Positions 45,999 through 55,394 of a DNA stretch of 56,492 bases are shown piece after piece. The DNA comes from CAYMUR01 sp964393615 (GTDB lineage: Bacteria; Planctomycetota; Planctomycetia; Pirellulales; Pirellulaceae). The stretch lies in NCBI GenBank assembly GCA_964393615.1, contig CAYMUR010000025.1:1-56492 (forward strand), read 5' to 3'. The notes under the pieces are model-generated. The model saw nothing but the letters and a program-made list of their open reading frames with translations. It had not been told where the DNA came from and searched no databases. Numbering within the stretch: the first letter of the stretch is position 1; every line of letters begins with the position of its first letter. The position numbers and the translations under genes were made by a program.

Positions 45999-47084
45999 AT
46001 GAGTGAATTACCAATCCGACAAGACCCGTGCACCTTTGATTTTCTTGCACTGGGAGCCCTGGTACACCGACTCGACCCCGGAGTCGTTCCTTTTCGCCGG
46101 GCAAGCTCTTTTGACGTTCATGTGTCAGGGGGTGAATACAACGTGGCTGCAAATTTACGTGACTGCTTCGGGCTTAACACTGGAATTGCGACAGCAATGG
46201 TTGACCATGGCATCGGGGAACTGGTACAAGCCGCAGTCCGCCAAATGGGTGTGACTACTTTTTACAAATGGTTTGAGCACGATGGCGTACGGGGTCCCAA
46301 CATTGCCACGGTTTACAGTGATCGGGGACAAGGCGTGCGGGCCCCGGTGGTTTTCTACAATCGGGCCAACGAGGCGGGTGCCATGTTGAAACCCGGAGAT
46401 TTTGACTGGGCAACCATTTTCGGACAAGGTGTTCGCTGGTTCCACTCTGGAGGAATCTTTGCGGCACTTTCACCGACAACGGCCGATCTCATTGTAGAAG
46501 GCATGCAAATTGCAAAATCGACAGGTGCCTTTATCTCGTTTGACCTGAACTATCGTGCAAAACTGTGGAACACGCTTGGCGGAATTAACCAGGGTCGTGA
46601 AACGATGTCGCAGATTGTCAGCCACGTGGATGCATTATTTGGAAATGAAGAAGACTTGCAACAGTGCCTTGGAATTACGGGGCCCTCTGTCAATTCAGAA
46701 AAATCAAAAATAGATCCCGAATCTTTTTTTGAAATGATTCAAACCGTCGTAAAAAAATTCCCTAACATCAAAATGGTAGCGACCACTTTGCGAGATGTAC
46801 AATCTTCAAATCGGCATAGCTGGGGCGCAGTGCTATGGCTTGACGGACAACGTCTTGTGAGCCCTACGTGCCAACTCGATGTCCTGGATCGCATTGGAGG
46901 TGGTGACGGCTTTGCGGCCGGACTCATCTATGGCCTGCTTTCACAACGCCCACCCGAAGAGGCACTTCGACTTGGCTGGGCTCATGGCGCACTGTTACCA
47001 ACGTTTCCAGGTGACGTTACCATGGCTAAACTGGCCGAAGTGGAAGCTCTCGCCAAGGGAGGCTCCGCACGTGTCCAACGCTGA
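45999..47084 (+). CDS. PfkB family carbohydrate kinase (2-keto-3-deoxygluconate kinase-like)
   Basis: The protein has 361 residues in the ribokinase/PfkB fold. SGGEYNVAANLRDCFGL is the N-terminal sugar-binding signature, and DRIGGGDGFAAGLIYG is the C-terminal signature with the catalytic Asp (in DGF) and the anion hole. FISFDLNYRAKLW is typical of 2-keto-3-deoxygluconate kinases, which phosphorylate KDG to KDPG. The gene stands alone here, so the exact sugar is not confirmed. An AAGGCAG sequence lies before the ATG. Confidence 0.85.
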   Translation: MSELPIRQDPCTFDFLALGALVHRLDPGVVPFRRASSFDVHVSGGEYNVAANLRDCFGLNTGIATAMVDHGIGELVQAAVRQMGVTTFYKWFEHDGVRGPNIATVYSDRGQGVRAPVVFYNRANEAGAMLKPGDFDWATIFGQGVRWFHSGGIFAALSPTTADLIVEGMQIAKSTGAFISFDLNYRAKLWNTLGGINQGRETMSQIVSHVDALFGNEEDLQQCLGITGPSVNSEKSKIDPESFFEMIQTVVKKFPNIKMVATTLRDVQSSNRHSWGAVLWLDGQRLVSPTCQLDVLDRIGGGDGFAAGLIYGLLSQRPPEEALRLGWAHGALLPTFPGDVTMAKLAEVEALAKGGSARVQR

Positions 47085-47130
47085 ATCAAAAATCCAGAGG
47101 GTCAAACCTTAGCAACTCGTTAAAAAAAGT

Positions 47131-47196
47131 GACAATGCATACTGCCAGACAATGCATACTGCCAGACAATGAAGAGAAGACCATGAAGAGAAGACC
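47131..47196. repeat. Two adjacent tandem duplications (17 bp x2 and 14 bp x2)
   Basis: GACAATGCATACTGCCA is repeated exactly at 47131-47147 and 47148-47164. ATGAAGAGAAGACC is then repeated exactly at 47169-47182 and 47183-47196. Both lie between the kinase and hpt genes and suggest replication slippage at one site. Confidence 0.93.
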
Positions 47197-47264
47197 AGCT
47201 ATGCCACTGACAGGCAACAAGTTTTTCCATCCAAGCACTGCCTGCGTTGCTATTTGGCAAACGC

Positions 47265-47798
47265 TTAGTCAATGTGGTTCTTGATATCGTCTTCTTCTAG
47301 TGTGGCGATGTACGGAAGGTTTCGGTAAGCGTCCTCATAATCTAATCCGTACCCCACAACAAATTCATTAGGTATGTGAAACCCGACAAAATCAGGGGCC
47401 TGTGTCACCTCTTGCCGACCTTCTTTGTGAAGTAGCACAAGAGATCGTACCGATTTCGCTTGCAATTCCCACATCTTGGCGGTGACTTCTACTAACGTGT
47501 GCCCTGTGTCGAAAATATCGTCTACAAGCAGCACCTCTCGCCCTTCAATGTCAGGCATTAGATCAGCGTTAATTAATAGTTCGCCACGATTCGTTGTCGC
47601 ACCATGATAACTGCGCGCCTGAATGACCCCCACTCGAAGTGGCATATCAAGCTGGCGTATCAAATCTGCCAGCAAAACAACACTACCAGTCAAAACCCCT
47701 ACGATTGTCAACGGACCACCTTCGAAACAGCCTGTGATTTCTGCCGCCAACCGGAGAATTCCTGCCTGTATTTTTTGTTCCGTTAAAAGAATTTTCAC
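47265..47798 (-). CDS. hpt: Hypoxanthine phosphoribosyltransferase
   Basis: The protein has 177 residues and a GTG start. The PRPP-binding motif VLLVDDIFDTGHT is clear, and GVLTGSVVLLADLIRQL and ARSYHGATTNRGEL are typical of bacterial Hpt. It salvages hypoxanthine (and usually guanine) to nucleotides using PRPP. Upstream on the same strand, 151 bp away, is a nucleoside transporter, so import and salvage may be coexpressed. Confidence 0.92.
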   Translation of the reverse strand: MKILLTEQKIQAGILRLAAEITGCFEGGPLTIVGVLTGSVVLLADLIRQLDMPLRVGVIQARSYHGATTNRGELLINADLMPDIEGREVLLVDDIFDTGHTLVEVTAKMWELQAKSVRSLVLLHKEGRQEVTQAPDFVGFHIPNEFVVGYGLDYEDAYRNLPYIATLEEDDIKNHID

Positions 47799-47949
47799 AA
47801 AACTCTCTGGTTCGTTTGTTTAATCGCAAGCCCCCTTTGACCTTCGTAAAAAACAAAACCTTTCAAAATGTTCAGCCAATACCTTTGCAAAATCCCATAC
47901 CACCGTAGCCTTGTCATCCAACGTACCGGGCGACATGTTTCTCACGATA

Positions 47950-49215
47950 TCATAATAGTACACCTGCCACACAAGCCGTCATAAAAGCAGCCAAAGTGCC
48001 CCCCAACATTGCCCGAAAACCCAGTTTGGCCACATCAGTTCGGCGATCGGGCGCGATACCCCCTATCCCACCAATTTGAATTCCAATACTGCCGAAATTC
48101 GCAAATCCACACAACGCGTAAGTCATTATCACTTTGGTTCGTTCCCCCAACACGACCCCAGAATCGGGATCTAACCATTCACTTAATCGAGCATAAGCCA
48201 CCAATTCGTTAGCAGCCATTTTTAAACCTAACAACTCACCAGCTCGTAAACAATCACGCGTCTCAATACCCATTAACCAAGCCATCGGCGCAAACAAGTA
48301 CCCCAAAACGGTTGCCAGCGACCACCGCCTCTCCGCTTCAAAACCAAACCAGCCACCGCTCCAGCCAATCGCAGCATCCAACATGGCAATTAATGCCAGG
48401 AAAGCGATCAACATGGCTGCTACATTAATGGCGAGCTTCATTCCGTCTGTCGCACCGATTGCCACGGCTTCAATCACGTTAGACGTTGGTTGGCGTTGTG
48501 GAACTTCAATTGAGCCAACCGTTTCTGGCTGCTCTGTTTCAGGCATCATTACCTTGGCAATCAACAATGCAGCTGGTGCGGAAATCACAGATGCAGCCAT
48601 CAAATGACCAGCTTCTATTCCAAAGCCAACATAAATCGCCATCACACCACCTGCGATCGTCGCGAACCCCGCCACCATGACAGCCATCAGTTCGGACTGT
48701 GTCATTTTCGTTACATAAGGCCGCACCACCAAGGGTGCCTCTGTCTGCCCCACAAATATATTCGCTGCCGCGCAAAGACTTTCTGCGCCCGAAGTATTTA
48801 ACGTTTTTTGCATAATCCAGGCAAATACGCTGACTACCCGTTGCATGACTCCCCAATGGTAAAGAATAGCCATCAACGATGAAAAAAATATAATCGAGGG
48901 CAACACGCCAAAAGCGATCGTTCGCAAAAGAAGAAAACTCGGCGGCAACTCCGGATCCTTTTCCTGCGGATGAATCCCGAATACCAAACCTGTGCCCACG
49001 TCGACATAGCCCAACAACTGGGTCAGAAATTCACTAGTGACCTGAAAAATCTCTTGTCCGGGCGGTGTGTAAAATACAAATACCGCAAGCAGGAACTGTA
49101 ACGTGATACCGCCGCTCACGATACGCCACGAAATCTTGGTTTTGTGGGAACTCAGCAACCAAGCAATGCCTACCATGGCAAACAAGCCAAACAGGCTGAT
49201 GATCCGCTGTTGCAT
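47950..49215 (-). CDS. NupC-type concentrative nucleoside transporter
   Basis: The protein has 421 residues and about 9-10 membrane segments. GQTEAPLVVRPYV is the family signature, and KMAANELVAYARL and ALCGFANFGSIGIQIGG are conserved in the transport core. The family imports nucleosides with protons or sodium. It precedes hpt on the minus strand, giving a plausible purine salvage unit. The ATG at 49215 starts directly with a membrane helix. Confidence 0.92.
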   Translation of the reverse strand: MQQRIISLFGLFAMVGIAWLLSSHKTKISWRIVSGGITLQFLLAVFVFYTPPGQEIFQVTSEFLTQLLGYVDVGTGLVFGIHPQEKDPELPPSFLLLRTIAFGVLPSIIFFSSLMAILYHWGVMQRVVSVFAWIMQKTLNTSGAESLCAAANIFVGQTEAPLVVRPYVTKMTQSELMAVMVAGFATIAGGVMAIYVGFGIEAGHLMAASVISAPAALLIAKVMMPETEQPETVGSIEVPQRQPTSNVIEAVAIGATDGMKLAINVAAMLIAFLALIAMLDAAIGWSGGWFGFEAERRWSLATVLGYLFAPMAWLMGIETRDCLRAGELLGLKMAANELVAYARLSEWLDPDSGVVLGERTKVIMTYALCGFANFGSIGIQIGGIGGIAPDRRTDVAKLGFRAMLGGTLAAFMTACVAGVLL

Positions 49216-49622
49216 GAACGCTATCCGAGATTATCAATTGGTGGTGAGACAAGCAATGAAACACCCTACCAGATTCAACCAGACAATACATCCCAACATC
49301 CCATACACCACGACAAACTTTGATGCGATTCACTGACCGGCCGCGACCAGCTGACCACAAATCAAAATTTTTCCGCCTTGCAAATACTTTTGATAACCAT
49401 CACGGCAACCGCTGCATGTGGATGTTGTTTCTAACGTTTTCATGGTACACCTGGCTGCTGTACAGAACCAATGCCGTTAATTCTTTCCACGTTCCAGGAA
49501 AATTCCGACAAGACTGAACCTCTCTCGAGAAAATGTAGTAGACGTAATTAACCCCTGTTCAACCGCCGGCACAAAAGACACCGATTACAATTTCAACCAC
49601 GCGAGAAAATCTACTCGTTCAA
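49216..49622. other. Gap upstream of the nucleoside transporter, 407 bp
   Basis: No intact gene is evident. It contains the promoter region of the transporter on the minus strand and the sequence following the upp remnant. I saw no RNA motif. Confidence 0.35.
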
Positions 49623-49694
49623 TCATTGCGGCGTATTGAATATGCGGTCGCCCGCATCCCCAAGACCAGGCAAGATACATTTCTACTCGTTCAA
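49610..49694. repeat. 13-bp direct repeat carrying the premature stop of the upp remnant
   Basis: TCTACTCGTTCAA occurs at 49610-49622, directly after the remnant's natural stop, and at 49682-49694, inside it. The inner copy provides the in-frame TAG (49683-49685 on the minus strand). A match of this length 72 bp apart is unlikely by chance, so one copy probably templated the other. Confidence 0.85.
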
Positions 49695-49795
49695 CTCTGG
49701 ATCAACGGCACAGACAAATACCTGTGTCGAGGAAAAATCCGATTTTAGCCCAACAATTCCATCCTGAAAACTAATCACCGGCAAACCGAATCCTG
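49623..49795 (-). pseudogene. upp: Uracil phosphoribosyltransferase (upp) C-terminal remnant
   Basis: In one minus-strand frame, directly after the glycerol kinase stop, about 57 codons read like the C-terminus of UPRT. GIVGLKSDFSSTQVFVCAVD is followed by PELNE, an in-frame TAG, and ILPGLGDAGDRIFNTPQ before the TGA at 49623-49625. PGLGDAGDRIF is the uracil/PRPP-end signature of UPRT. The N-terminal two thirds are absent, apparently replaced by glpK, so the remnant is non-functional. Restoring a CAG at the TAG would give a normal-looking EQK segment. Confidence 0.82.
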
Positions 49796-51286
49796 TCAGT
49801 TCTCCCAATCCAACGAACGGGAAACCGCTTTTTGCCAACCCGCGTAACGCAAGTCCCGATCAGCCGCGTTCATTTTCGGCATGAACTCCCGATCGAGTAC
49901 CCAGTTCGTAGAAATGTCGTCCAAATCGTCCCAGAAGCTCACTGCCAGTCCCGCTAAATAAGCCACTCCCAGTGCAGTCGTTTCAGCCACAACGGGTCGG
50001 CGGATGCTGGCACCCAGGATGTCGGCTTGAAATTGCATTAAACCATCGTTCATTGCCGCCCCCCCATCCACTTGCAGCTCCGACAAACAGACTTGCGCAT
50101 CCTTCTGCATCGCTTCGATAAGATCACGAGACTGAAATGCCATGGACTCCACCGCAGCTCGCGCGAGATGCCCGGCAGATGTCCCTCGAGTGATGCCGAA
50201 GATTGCCCCACGGGCAAAGGGATCCCAATACGGAGCGCCCAGGCCTACAAACGCAGGCACCATATAGACTCCACCAGAATCATCAACACTAGCGGCAAGC
50301 TGTTCGACTTCAGCTGACGATTTAATCAACCCCAGGCCGTCACGCAACCACTGAACTACTGCCCCGGCAATAAAGACAGACCCCTCCAGGCAATACGTCA
50401 CTTGGTTACCAATTCCCCAGCCAATCGTCGTCAGCAATTGGTTCTGGGAAACGACCGGCTGGGAGCCAGTATTCATCAACAGGAAACAACCTGTCCCGTA
50501 TGTATTTTTAGCATTACCTACCTCAAAACACCCCTGTCCAAAAGTCGCTGCCTGCTGGTCACCTGCGACACCTGCAATTAGTACTTTGGAACCCAGCATC
50601 GATTCGTGCGTTTCACCGTAGATATGGCTCGACGGCTGAACTTGCGGCAACATGGCAAGTGGAATACCCAGAATCCCTAAAAGCTCTGCGTCCCACTCCA
50701 GCGTATGAATGTTGAAAAGCAGTGTCCGACTGGCATTGCTAACGTCGGTCACATGACAAGCTCCCTGCGTCAGTCGCCAGATAAGAAAAGAATCCACCGT
50801 TCCAAACAGAATTTGCCCCTGTTCGGCACGTTTTACCAAACCGGGATGCTTGTCCAATAAATAACGGATTTTGGTCCCTGAAAAATAAGGATCCAGCACT
50901 AACCCAGTTTTCTCGCGAAATGTCGGTTCGTGCCCCTCGGTTTTCAACCGGACACAAATGTCTGCACTCACACGGCTTTGCCAAACAATGGCATTGTCGA
51001 TTGGCCGGCCAGTTGATTTATCCCACAAAACAGTGGTCTCGCGCTGATTCGTCACTCCGATGGCAGCTAGATCGGTTGCAGCAATTCCAGCATTCTGAAT
51101 GGCTTCCCGTGCTACAGAAATCTGTGTCGACCAGATCTCTTCGGGGTCGTGTTCCACGTGACCGGACTGAGGAAGTATCTGCTGAAATTCCCGCTGAGCC
51201 AACGAGCAGACGCGACCGTCGTGACCGAACACAATCGCCCGACTTGAAGTCGTCCCTTGGTCGAGCGACAAAATGTATTTGGGCAT
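49796..51286 (-). CDS. glpK: Glycerol kinase
   Basis: The protein has 496 residues, the usual GlpK length. LSLDQGTTSSRAIVF and GVTNQRETTVLWDKSTG are the N-terminal FGGY signatures, and GGVYMVPAFVGLGAPYWDPF and DGGAAMNDGLMQFQADIL are conserved GlpK segments. It phosphorylates glycerol to glycerol 3-phosphate. The glpD gene lies 255 bp upstream on the same strand and oxidises the product. No glpF is in the window. The stop is directly followed by the upp remnant, which suggests a rearrangement joined them. Confidence 0.95.
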   Translation of the reverse strand: MPKYILSLDQGTTSSRAIVFGHDGRVCSLAQREFQQILPQSGHVEHDPEEIWSTQISVAREAIQNAGIAATDLAAIGVTNQRETTVLWDKSTGRPIDNAIVWQSRVSADICVRLKTEGHEPTFREKTGLVLDPYFSGTKIRYLLDKHPGLVKRAEQGQILFGTVDSFLIWRLTQGACHVTDVSNASRTLLFNIHTLEWDAELLGILGIPLAMLPQVQPSSHIYGETHESMLGSKVLIAGVAGDQQAATFGQGCFEVGNAKNTYGTGCFLLMNTGSQPVVSQNQLLTTIGWGIGNQVTYCLEGSVFIAGAVVQWLRDGLGLIKSSAEVEQLAASVDDSGGVYMVPAFVGLGAPYWDPFARGAIFGITRGTSAGHLARAAVESMAFQSRDLIEAMQKDAQVCLSELQVDGGAAMNDGLMQFQADILGASIRRPVVAETTALGVAYLAGLAVSFWDDLDDISTNWVLDREFMPKMNAADRDLRYAGWQKAVSRSLDWEN

Positions 51287-51541
51287 ATTTCTTCCTCAAT
51301 CCGTTGGCAGTTCAACAAGGATCAAAAACAACCATCCTGAAAGAATAGACATCGTTTTACAAAGAAGACACATCATCCTTCGGAACATAGCCTGATTCCC
51401 AAGTGGTTAACGGTTCACGCTACACGAACAATAAACACCTGAAAACACTAAAGGTTTTGGGCAACCTTTGATACTTCGTATCGCACTGACCAGTCACAAA
51501 CAATCCTACATTGATTCGTTTAGCCCGTATCACGACTCGTC

Positions 51542-53272
51542 TCAGAAAATGGACCTGCCATAACGCTGTTGCAACTGTTGCATACAGTTTTTCACCGAAG
51601 GTTCTACAAATTCCTCTGAGAGAATATGTTCCTCCTGAAGCAAACGTGCCAACTGTCTCAAAGTATCTTCATTTAACTCCGGGTCGTGAACTAACATCAA
51701 ACGTCGCTCGACAAGGTCCGACAAAGTTCGCACCCATTCATGGCGAATCATCCAGCGAATCAGTGGCACAGGAATTTCTGTCTTGGCAACAGTAATACTG
51801 CCACTTCCATAAGACCGATCTGTCATGCATTGCTCCAAAACTGCATCGGTCCGTGTTCCAAACCACTCCCAAGCCGGCTGCACTTGCTCCCTTGTCAAAC
51901 GGTGAGAATCCGCTACCTGACCAATCATTGTCGCTTCGGAATATTTGGTCTGTGGAAAACCCTCCCCTCCCGCGACGGTTCGATTGTGGGACCTTACAGC
52001 AACTTCACATCCCAAGCGTTGCAATATTTTTTCTGCAACAGACTCGGCAAGGGAACGACAAGTCGTCAATTTCCCACCAATCACCGAATAGAGTGGCAAA
52101 TCAACCGTATTATGTTCCTCGATACGATGGCGCCGTGTAGTCGCCGCTGGCAAATCACTATTTTGAAAAGGTAATGGCCTCACCCCACAGTAATGAGCAA
52201 CCACGTCGTTGCGCGTCAATGCAACATCGTCAAGAATGCTATTCGCGGACGAAAGCAGATAGACGATTTCTTCTTCCGAAGCAACCGCGTTTCGCACATC
52301 ACCCTGGAACGGTATATCAGTCGTTCCAATCAACACCAAATCTCCATAGGGAAGCACAAAAACCGGCCTGCCATCAGTTGCTTCGGCATAGATTCCTCCG
52401 TGACGCAAATATTCTCGTAACCGGGAATGTCGACAAACAAGATGACTTCCTCGAGTACCCCCAATTAGACGACTTGCATCCACTGGCAATCTCCGCAACG
52501 TTTCGTCTACCCATGCTCCCGTGGCATTAACAATGGCAGCAGGTTGCGTTGTGGCAACCGCCTTGATACCTTGCTTTTTATCGCGTCTGTCAGCATCTCT
52601 CCCTGCCGTGCCAGTCTCCACAGGAAAAATGCCGATCCGTTGTCCTTTTAACTGGACTTGGTGGTACGTCCAGACGCGAAATTCAATACCCTTAACCTCT
52701 GCAGCCCGTCTGGCATCTTCTAAAAAACCAAGCACAAGCCTTTCAGGATACTGCACCTGGGCATCACTGTAAGACGACAACCAGCGAAATCGTTGAGAGT
52801 TAACACGCGGAACGTCATGGTCGCTGAGCGTATGATTTGCTCGTTTTGGAAAATCCGGATCATTCACATACAAGTCATACAGCTGCAGAGCGAGGCGGAC
52901 CAGCCAAAAACCTCGGGGCACGCTTGGAGGCTGCCGATGTATAGACCAACCCCAATACTGTAACAGGGCTCGCCATAGACCGCCGCAGCGAGTCCCTGTG
53001 GGAATAAACAACCTCAACGGCTTGACATACTGCGGCGCAAGCTGAAGTAAACGACGCCGTTCCAGTAGCGATTCTCGTACAAGATCAAATTCACGATATT
53101 CAAGGTATCGCAGCCCACCATGAATCAACCTCGAAGAATAGGCTGTGGCCCCTGAAGCAATGTCTGAGTTGTCGACGAGCCAGACAGGTATGCCATTCAG
53201 CAACAATTCGCGAGCAATGGCTACACCATTGACGCCTGCGCCAAGAACCAGAACCGGACCTGTTGTCTTCAT
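51542..53272 (-). CDS. glpD: Glycerol-3-phosphate dehydrogenase (FAD)
   Basis: The protein has about 576 residues with the ATG at 53272. The FAD-binding motif VLVLGAGVNGVAIARELLLNG starts right after it. SRLIHGGLRYLEYREFDLVR is a GlpD hallmark, as are IVNATGAWVDETLRRL and LIGTTDIPFQGD. It oxidises glycerol 3-phosphate to dihydroxyacetone phosphate and passes electrons to quinone at the membrane. A 19-codon longer frame exists but overlaps the upstream TPR gene and lacks the FAD motif at its start. It is 13 bp downstream of the HEAT/TPR gene and upstream of glpK. Confidence 0.95.
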   Translation of the reverse strand: MKTTGPVLVLGAGVNGVAIARELLLNGIPVWLVDNSDIASGATAYSSRLIHGGLRYLEYREFDLVRESLLERRRLLQLAPQYVKPLRLFIPTGTRCGGLWRALLQYWGWSIHRQPPSVPRGFWLVRLALQLYDLYVNDPDFPKRANHTLSDHDVPRVNSQRFRWLSSYSDAQVQYPERLVLGFLEDARRAAEVKGIEFRVWTYHQVQLKGQRIGIFPVETGTAGRDADRRDKKQGIKAVATTQPAAIVNATGAWVDETLRRLPVDASRLIGGTRGSHLVCRHSRLREYLRHGGIYAEATDGRPVFVLPYGDLVLIGTTDIPFQGDVRNAVASEEEIVYLLSSANSILDDVALTRNDVVAHYCGVRPLPFQNSDLPAATTRRHRIEEHNTVDLPLYSVIGGKLTTCRSLAESVAEKILQRLGCEVAVRSHNRTVAGGEGFPQTKYSEATMIGQVADSHRLTREQVQPAWEWFGTRTDAVLEQCMTDRSYGSGSITVAKTEIPVPLIRWMIRHEWVRTLSDLVERRLMLVHDPELNEDTLRQLARLLQEEHILSEEFVEPSVKNCMQQLQQRYGRSIF

Positions 53273-53285
53273 CTGAGATCGCAAG

Positions 53286-53942
53286 TTATCCCAGTGTACG
53301 GTGAAGTCGGTCAACCTGTGCCCGGACACCGTCCAGCCCAGGATTCAGCTTGAGCGCTCGTTGAAAACATTCCAACGCTCGCTCCGACTGTTTCTCTTGT
53401 AAATAACTGTTGCCCATTCCAGAGGCTGCCAAAAAATGGAATGCGTTAAGCTCCAGAGTCTGCTGACAATCCCTGATCGCTGACTCGAACTGCCCCAGCC
53501 CATAGCAAGAAAGCGCACGCTGATTCCATGCTTCGGCGAACGACGGTACCTGCTCAATCACCTCCGAAGCCATCTCCATTGCTTCCTCATACTGAAAAGA
53601 AAAATTCAGCCAGGAGATTACCTCAATTTTGTGATCATACCACTCACCTGCAGCACGATTCCATAACGAACGGATCCCGTTTTCCGCCAACATTCGTACT
53701 GCCCGGTCACGGTCACGCAAGGACTTACCTAAGATAGCATTAGATCGAAATGTACCAACAAAGCCGAGTGCCATGGTCGCCGCACGACGCGTTCCACGAC
53801 GCTCCGACGTTGCTAAGCGCATCAACGTATATTCCGTGTACTTTGAAGAAACTGCAACAATAAACTGTGCAGAATCCTCACTTTCCAAGTAAGCCCGGAA
53901 ACATTTTTCAATAAAAGGTATTTTTCGTTTGCTTCGCGCCAT
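53286..53942 (-). CDS. HEAT/TPR repeat protein upstream of glpD
   Basis: The protein has 218 residues. The first half has HEAT-like helices (ATMALGFVGTFRSNAILGKS and LRDRDRAVRMLAENGIRSLW). The second half has about three TPR units (AEAWNQRALSCYGLGQFESA and AASGMGNSYLQEKQSERALE). No signal peptide is evident, so it is cytoplasmic. It probably acts by protein contacts; its tight link to glpD (13 bp) suggests cotranscription, but the role is unknown. Confidence 0.82.
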   Translation of the reverse strand: MARSKRKIPFIEKCFRAYLESEDSAQFIVAVSSKYTEYTLMRLATSERRGTRRAATMALGFVGTFRSNAILGKSLRDRDRAVRMLAENGIRSLWNRAAGEWYDHKIEVISWLNFSFQYEEAMEMASEVIEQVPSFAEAWNQRALSCYGLGQFESAIRDCQQTLELNAFHFLAASGMGNSYLQEKQSERALECFQRALKLNPGLDGVRAQVDRLHRTLG

Positions 53943-54296
53943 ACGAGCGGTCTCACCAAGGAATCTATCACCCGCAACTATTCGTTTCGCTTTTTGCCCG
54001 TACCATCCTTACCACTGTTCACTCACTGGGGTTTACCATACGCTTGGGCATCAGGATTAGCATTTGAGCCTTTACTCTATCAACGTCGAGTGTACTTACT
54101 TACTGCAGACGCCACAAGAATATGACTTAGCATTTCTTTTAAGAGAGGCAAAATCGACATGCCTCGCTATCTTACCTTGCTTTACACTTGGATTCGTGTG
54201 GTTGGTCATATCAAGTTAATTCGTAACAATGAGATAACCTCTGACAACAAGAGAAAATTTTTGTTTACGAAAAATCTCCAATGCGAGACACGGCGC
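53943..54296. other. Divergent intergenic region, 354 bp
   Basis: This region contains promoters for the TPR-glpD-glpK unit and the STN-like gene. The plus-strand frame of the STN-like gene extends back to an ATG at 54159 preceded by AGAGAGG (54144-54150), so part of this stretch could be coding. Nothing else is recognised. Confidence 0.4.
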
Positions 54297-55394
54297 ATGG
54301 TTAAATTAGCATTCCGTATTATTTGCCTGATTCTCTTGACACATGGTCTCGGAATTGCCTCCGAACCAGTCATACCATGGCGTACAGATACAGAATTGGA
54401 AAATTTTCTTGACACCGATGCGGGGATCATGTGGAGTGAAACCCCCTTGCGCCAGGGACTGAAACATCTGATGCAAAGCCAAAAAATTTGCATTTTCCTT
54501 GACCGCCGCATTGATCCAGGTCAGAACACTGGAATTTCTGTACAAAACGTCTCTTGGAACGAAATTTTTCGCCACATTGCCCTGCAGGTTGGTGCAGATA
54601 CCTGCCGGCTTGATTCCATTATCTACCTGGGACCTCCAACTGCTATTCAGAAACTACCTACCCTCGCTGCCGTGAAACGGCAGCAAGCAAGGCAACTTGA
54701 TACCTCGGTAGCACGCCACCTATTTCGTTCTATACGGTGGCAGTGGCCTGAGCGGACCACTCCTCGCGAATTGCTCGAACGGGCAGCCAAGGCCGCCAAT
54801 TTCTCTGTGAACAATCTCGATGTCATTCCACACGATCTCTGGCCGGCCGTCGAACTGCCACCAACCAATATTGTTGATTTTCTCACTCTGGTTACCGCTG
54901 GATTCAATTTGAGCTTTGAATTTGCAGCAGAAGGCAACCTCATCCACCTGATTCCTGCCCCGGCTGAAATCTATCTGAGCGAAACCTATCCTGCCGTTAA
55001 AAATTCCGAACGGCAAGTACTAAGACTCCGCCAAATAGCTCCCACAGCAACATTTGAAATACATGCAGACCAGATCATTGTCGTCGGTAGCTGGCAAGAT
55101 CACCAACAGATCCGACGTTTATTCACCGGACGGACGAAACGTGAAACCACTACCCACCTTGAAAAACGGTACGATTTGCATGTCGAAGCTCCGGGTGAAC
55201 AACTTTTAATGACCGTCGCAACACAACTAGGGCTAACACTAGAGTTAGATAGCCTGGCCCAAGAACGTTTGGAATCTCGCATTCGTATCGACGTGACTCA
55301 AGTTACCGTTAACCAGCTGCTTGACACAATGCTTTCACCACTAAATATCGAATTCAAAATTGTGGATGAAATACTATACATTAAAGGTCAGTAG
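54297..55394 (+). CDS. Exported protein with STN (secretin/TonB short N-terminal)-like domains
   Basis: The protein has about 365 residues with the ATG at 54297, which begins a clean signal peptide (LAFRIICLILLTHGLGIASE). Two regions resemble STN domains: about 45-110 (QGLKHLMQSQKICIFLDRRI followed by SVQNVSWNEIFRHIA) and the C-terminus (LDSLAQERLESRIRIDVTQV and VNQLLDTMLSPLNIEFKIVD). No secretin barrel or TonB plug follows. A longer frame from 54159 has a fair Shine-Dalgarno but places 46 polar residues before the signal peptide. Function unknown; planctomycetes encode several such stand-alone proteins. Confidence 0.72.
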   Translation: MVKLAFRIICLILLTHGLGIASEPVIPWRTDTELENFLDTDAGIMWSETPLRQGLKHLMQSQKICIFLDRRIDPGQNTGISVQNVSWNEIFRHIALQVGADTCRLDSIIYLGPPTAIQKLPTLAAVKRQQARQLDTSVARHLFRSIRWQWPERTTPRELLERAAKAANFSVNNLDVIPHDLWPAVELPPTNIVDFLTLVTAGFNLSFEFAAEGNLIHLIPAPAEIYLSETYPAVKNSERQVLRLRQIAPTATFEIHADQIIVVGSWQDHQQIRRLFTGRTKRETTTHLEKRYDLHVEAPGEQLLMTVATQLGLTLELDSLAQERLESRIRIDVTQVTVNQLLDTMLSPLNIEFKIVDEILYIKGQ

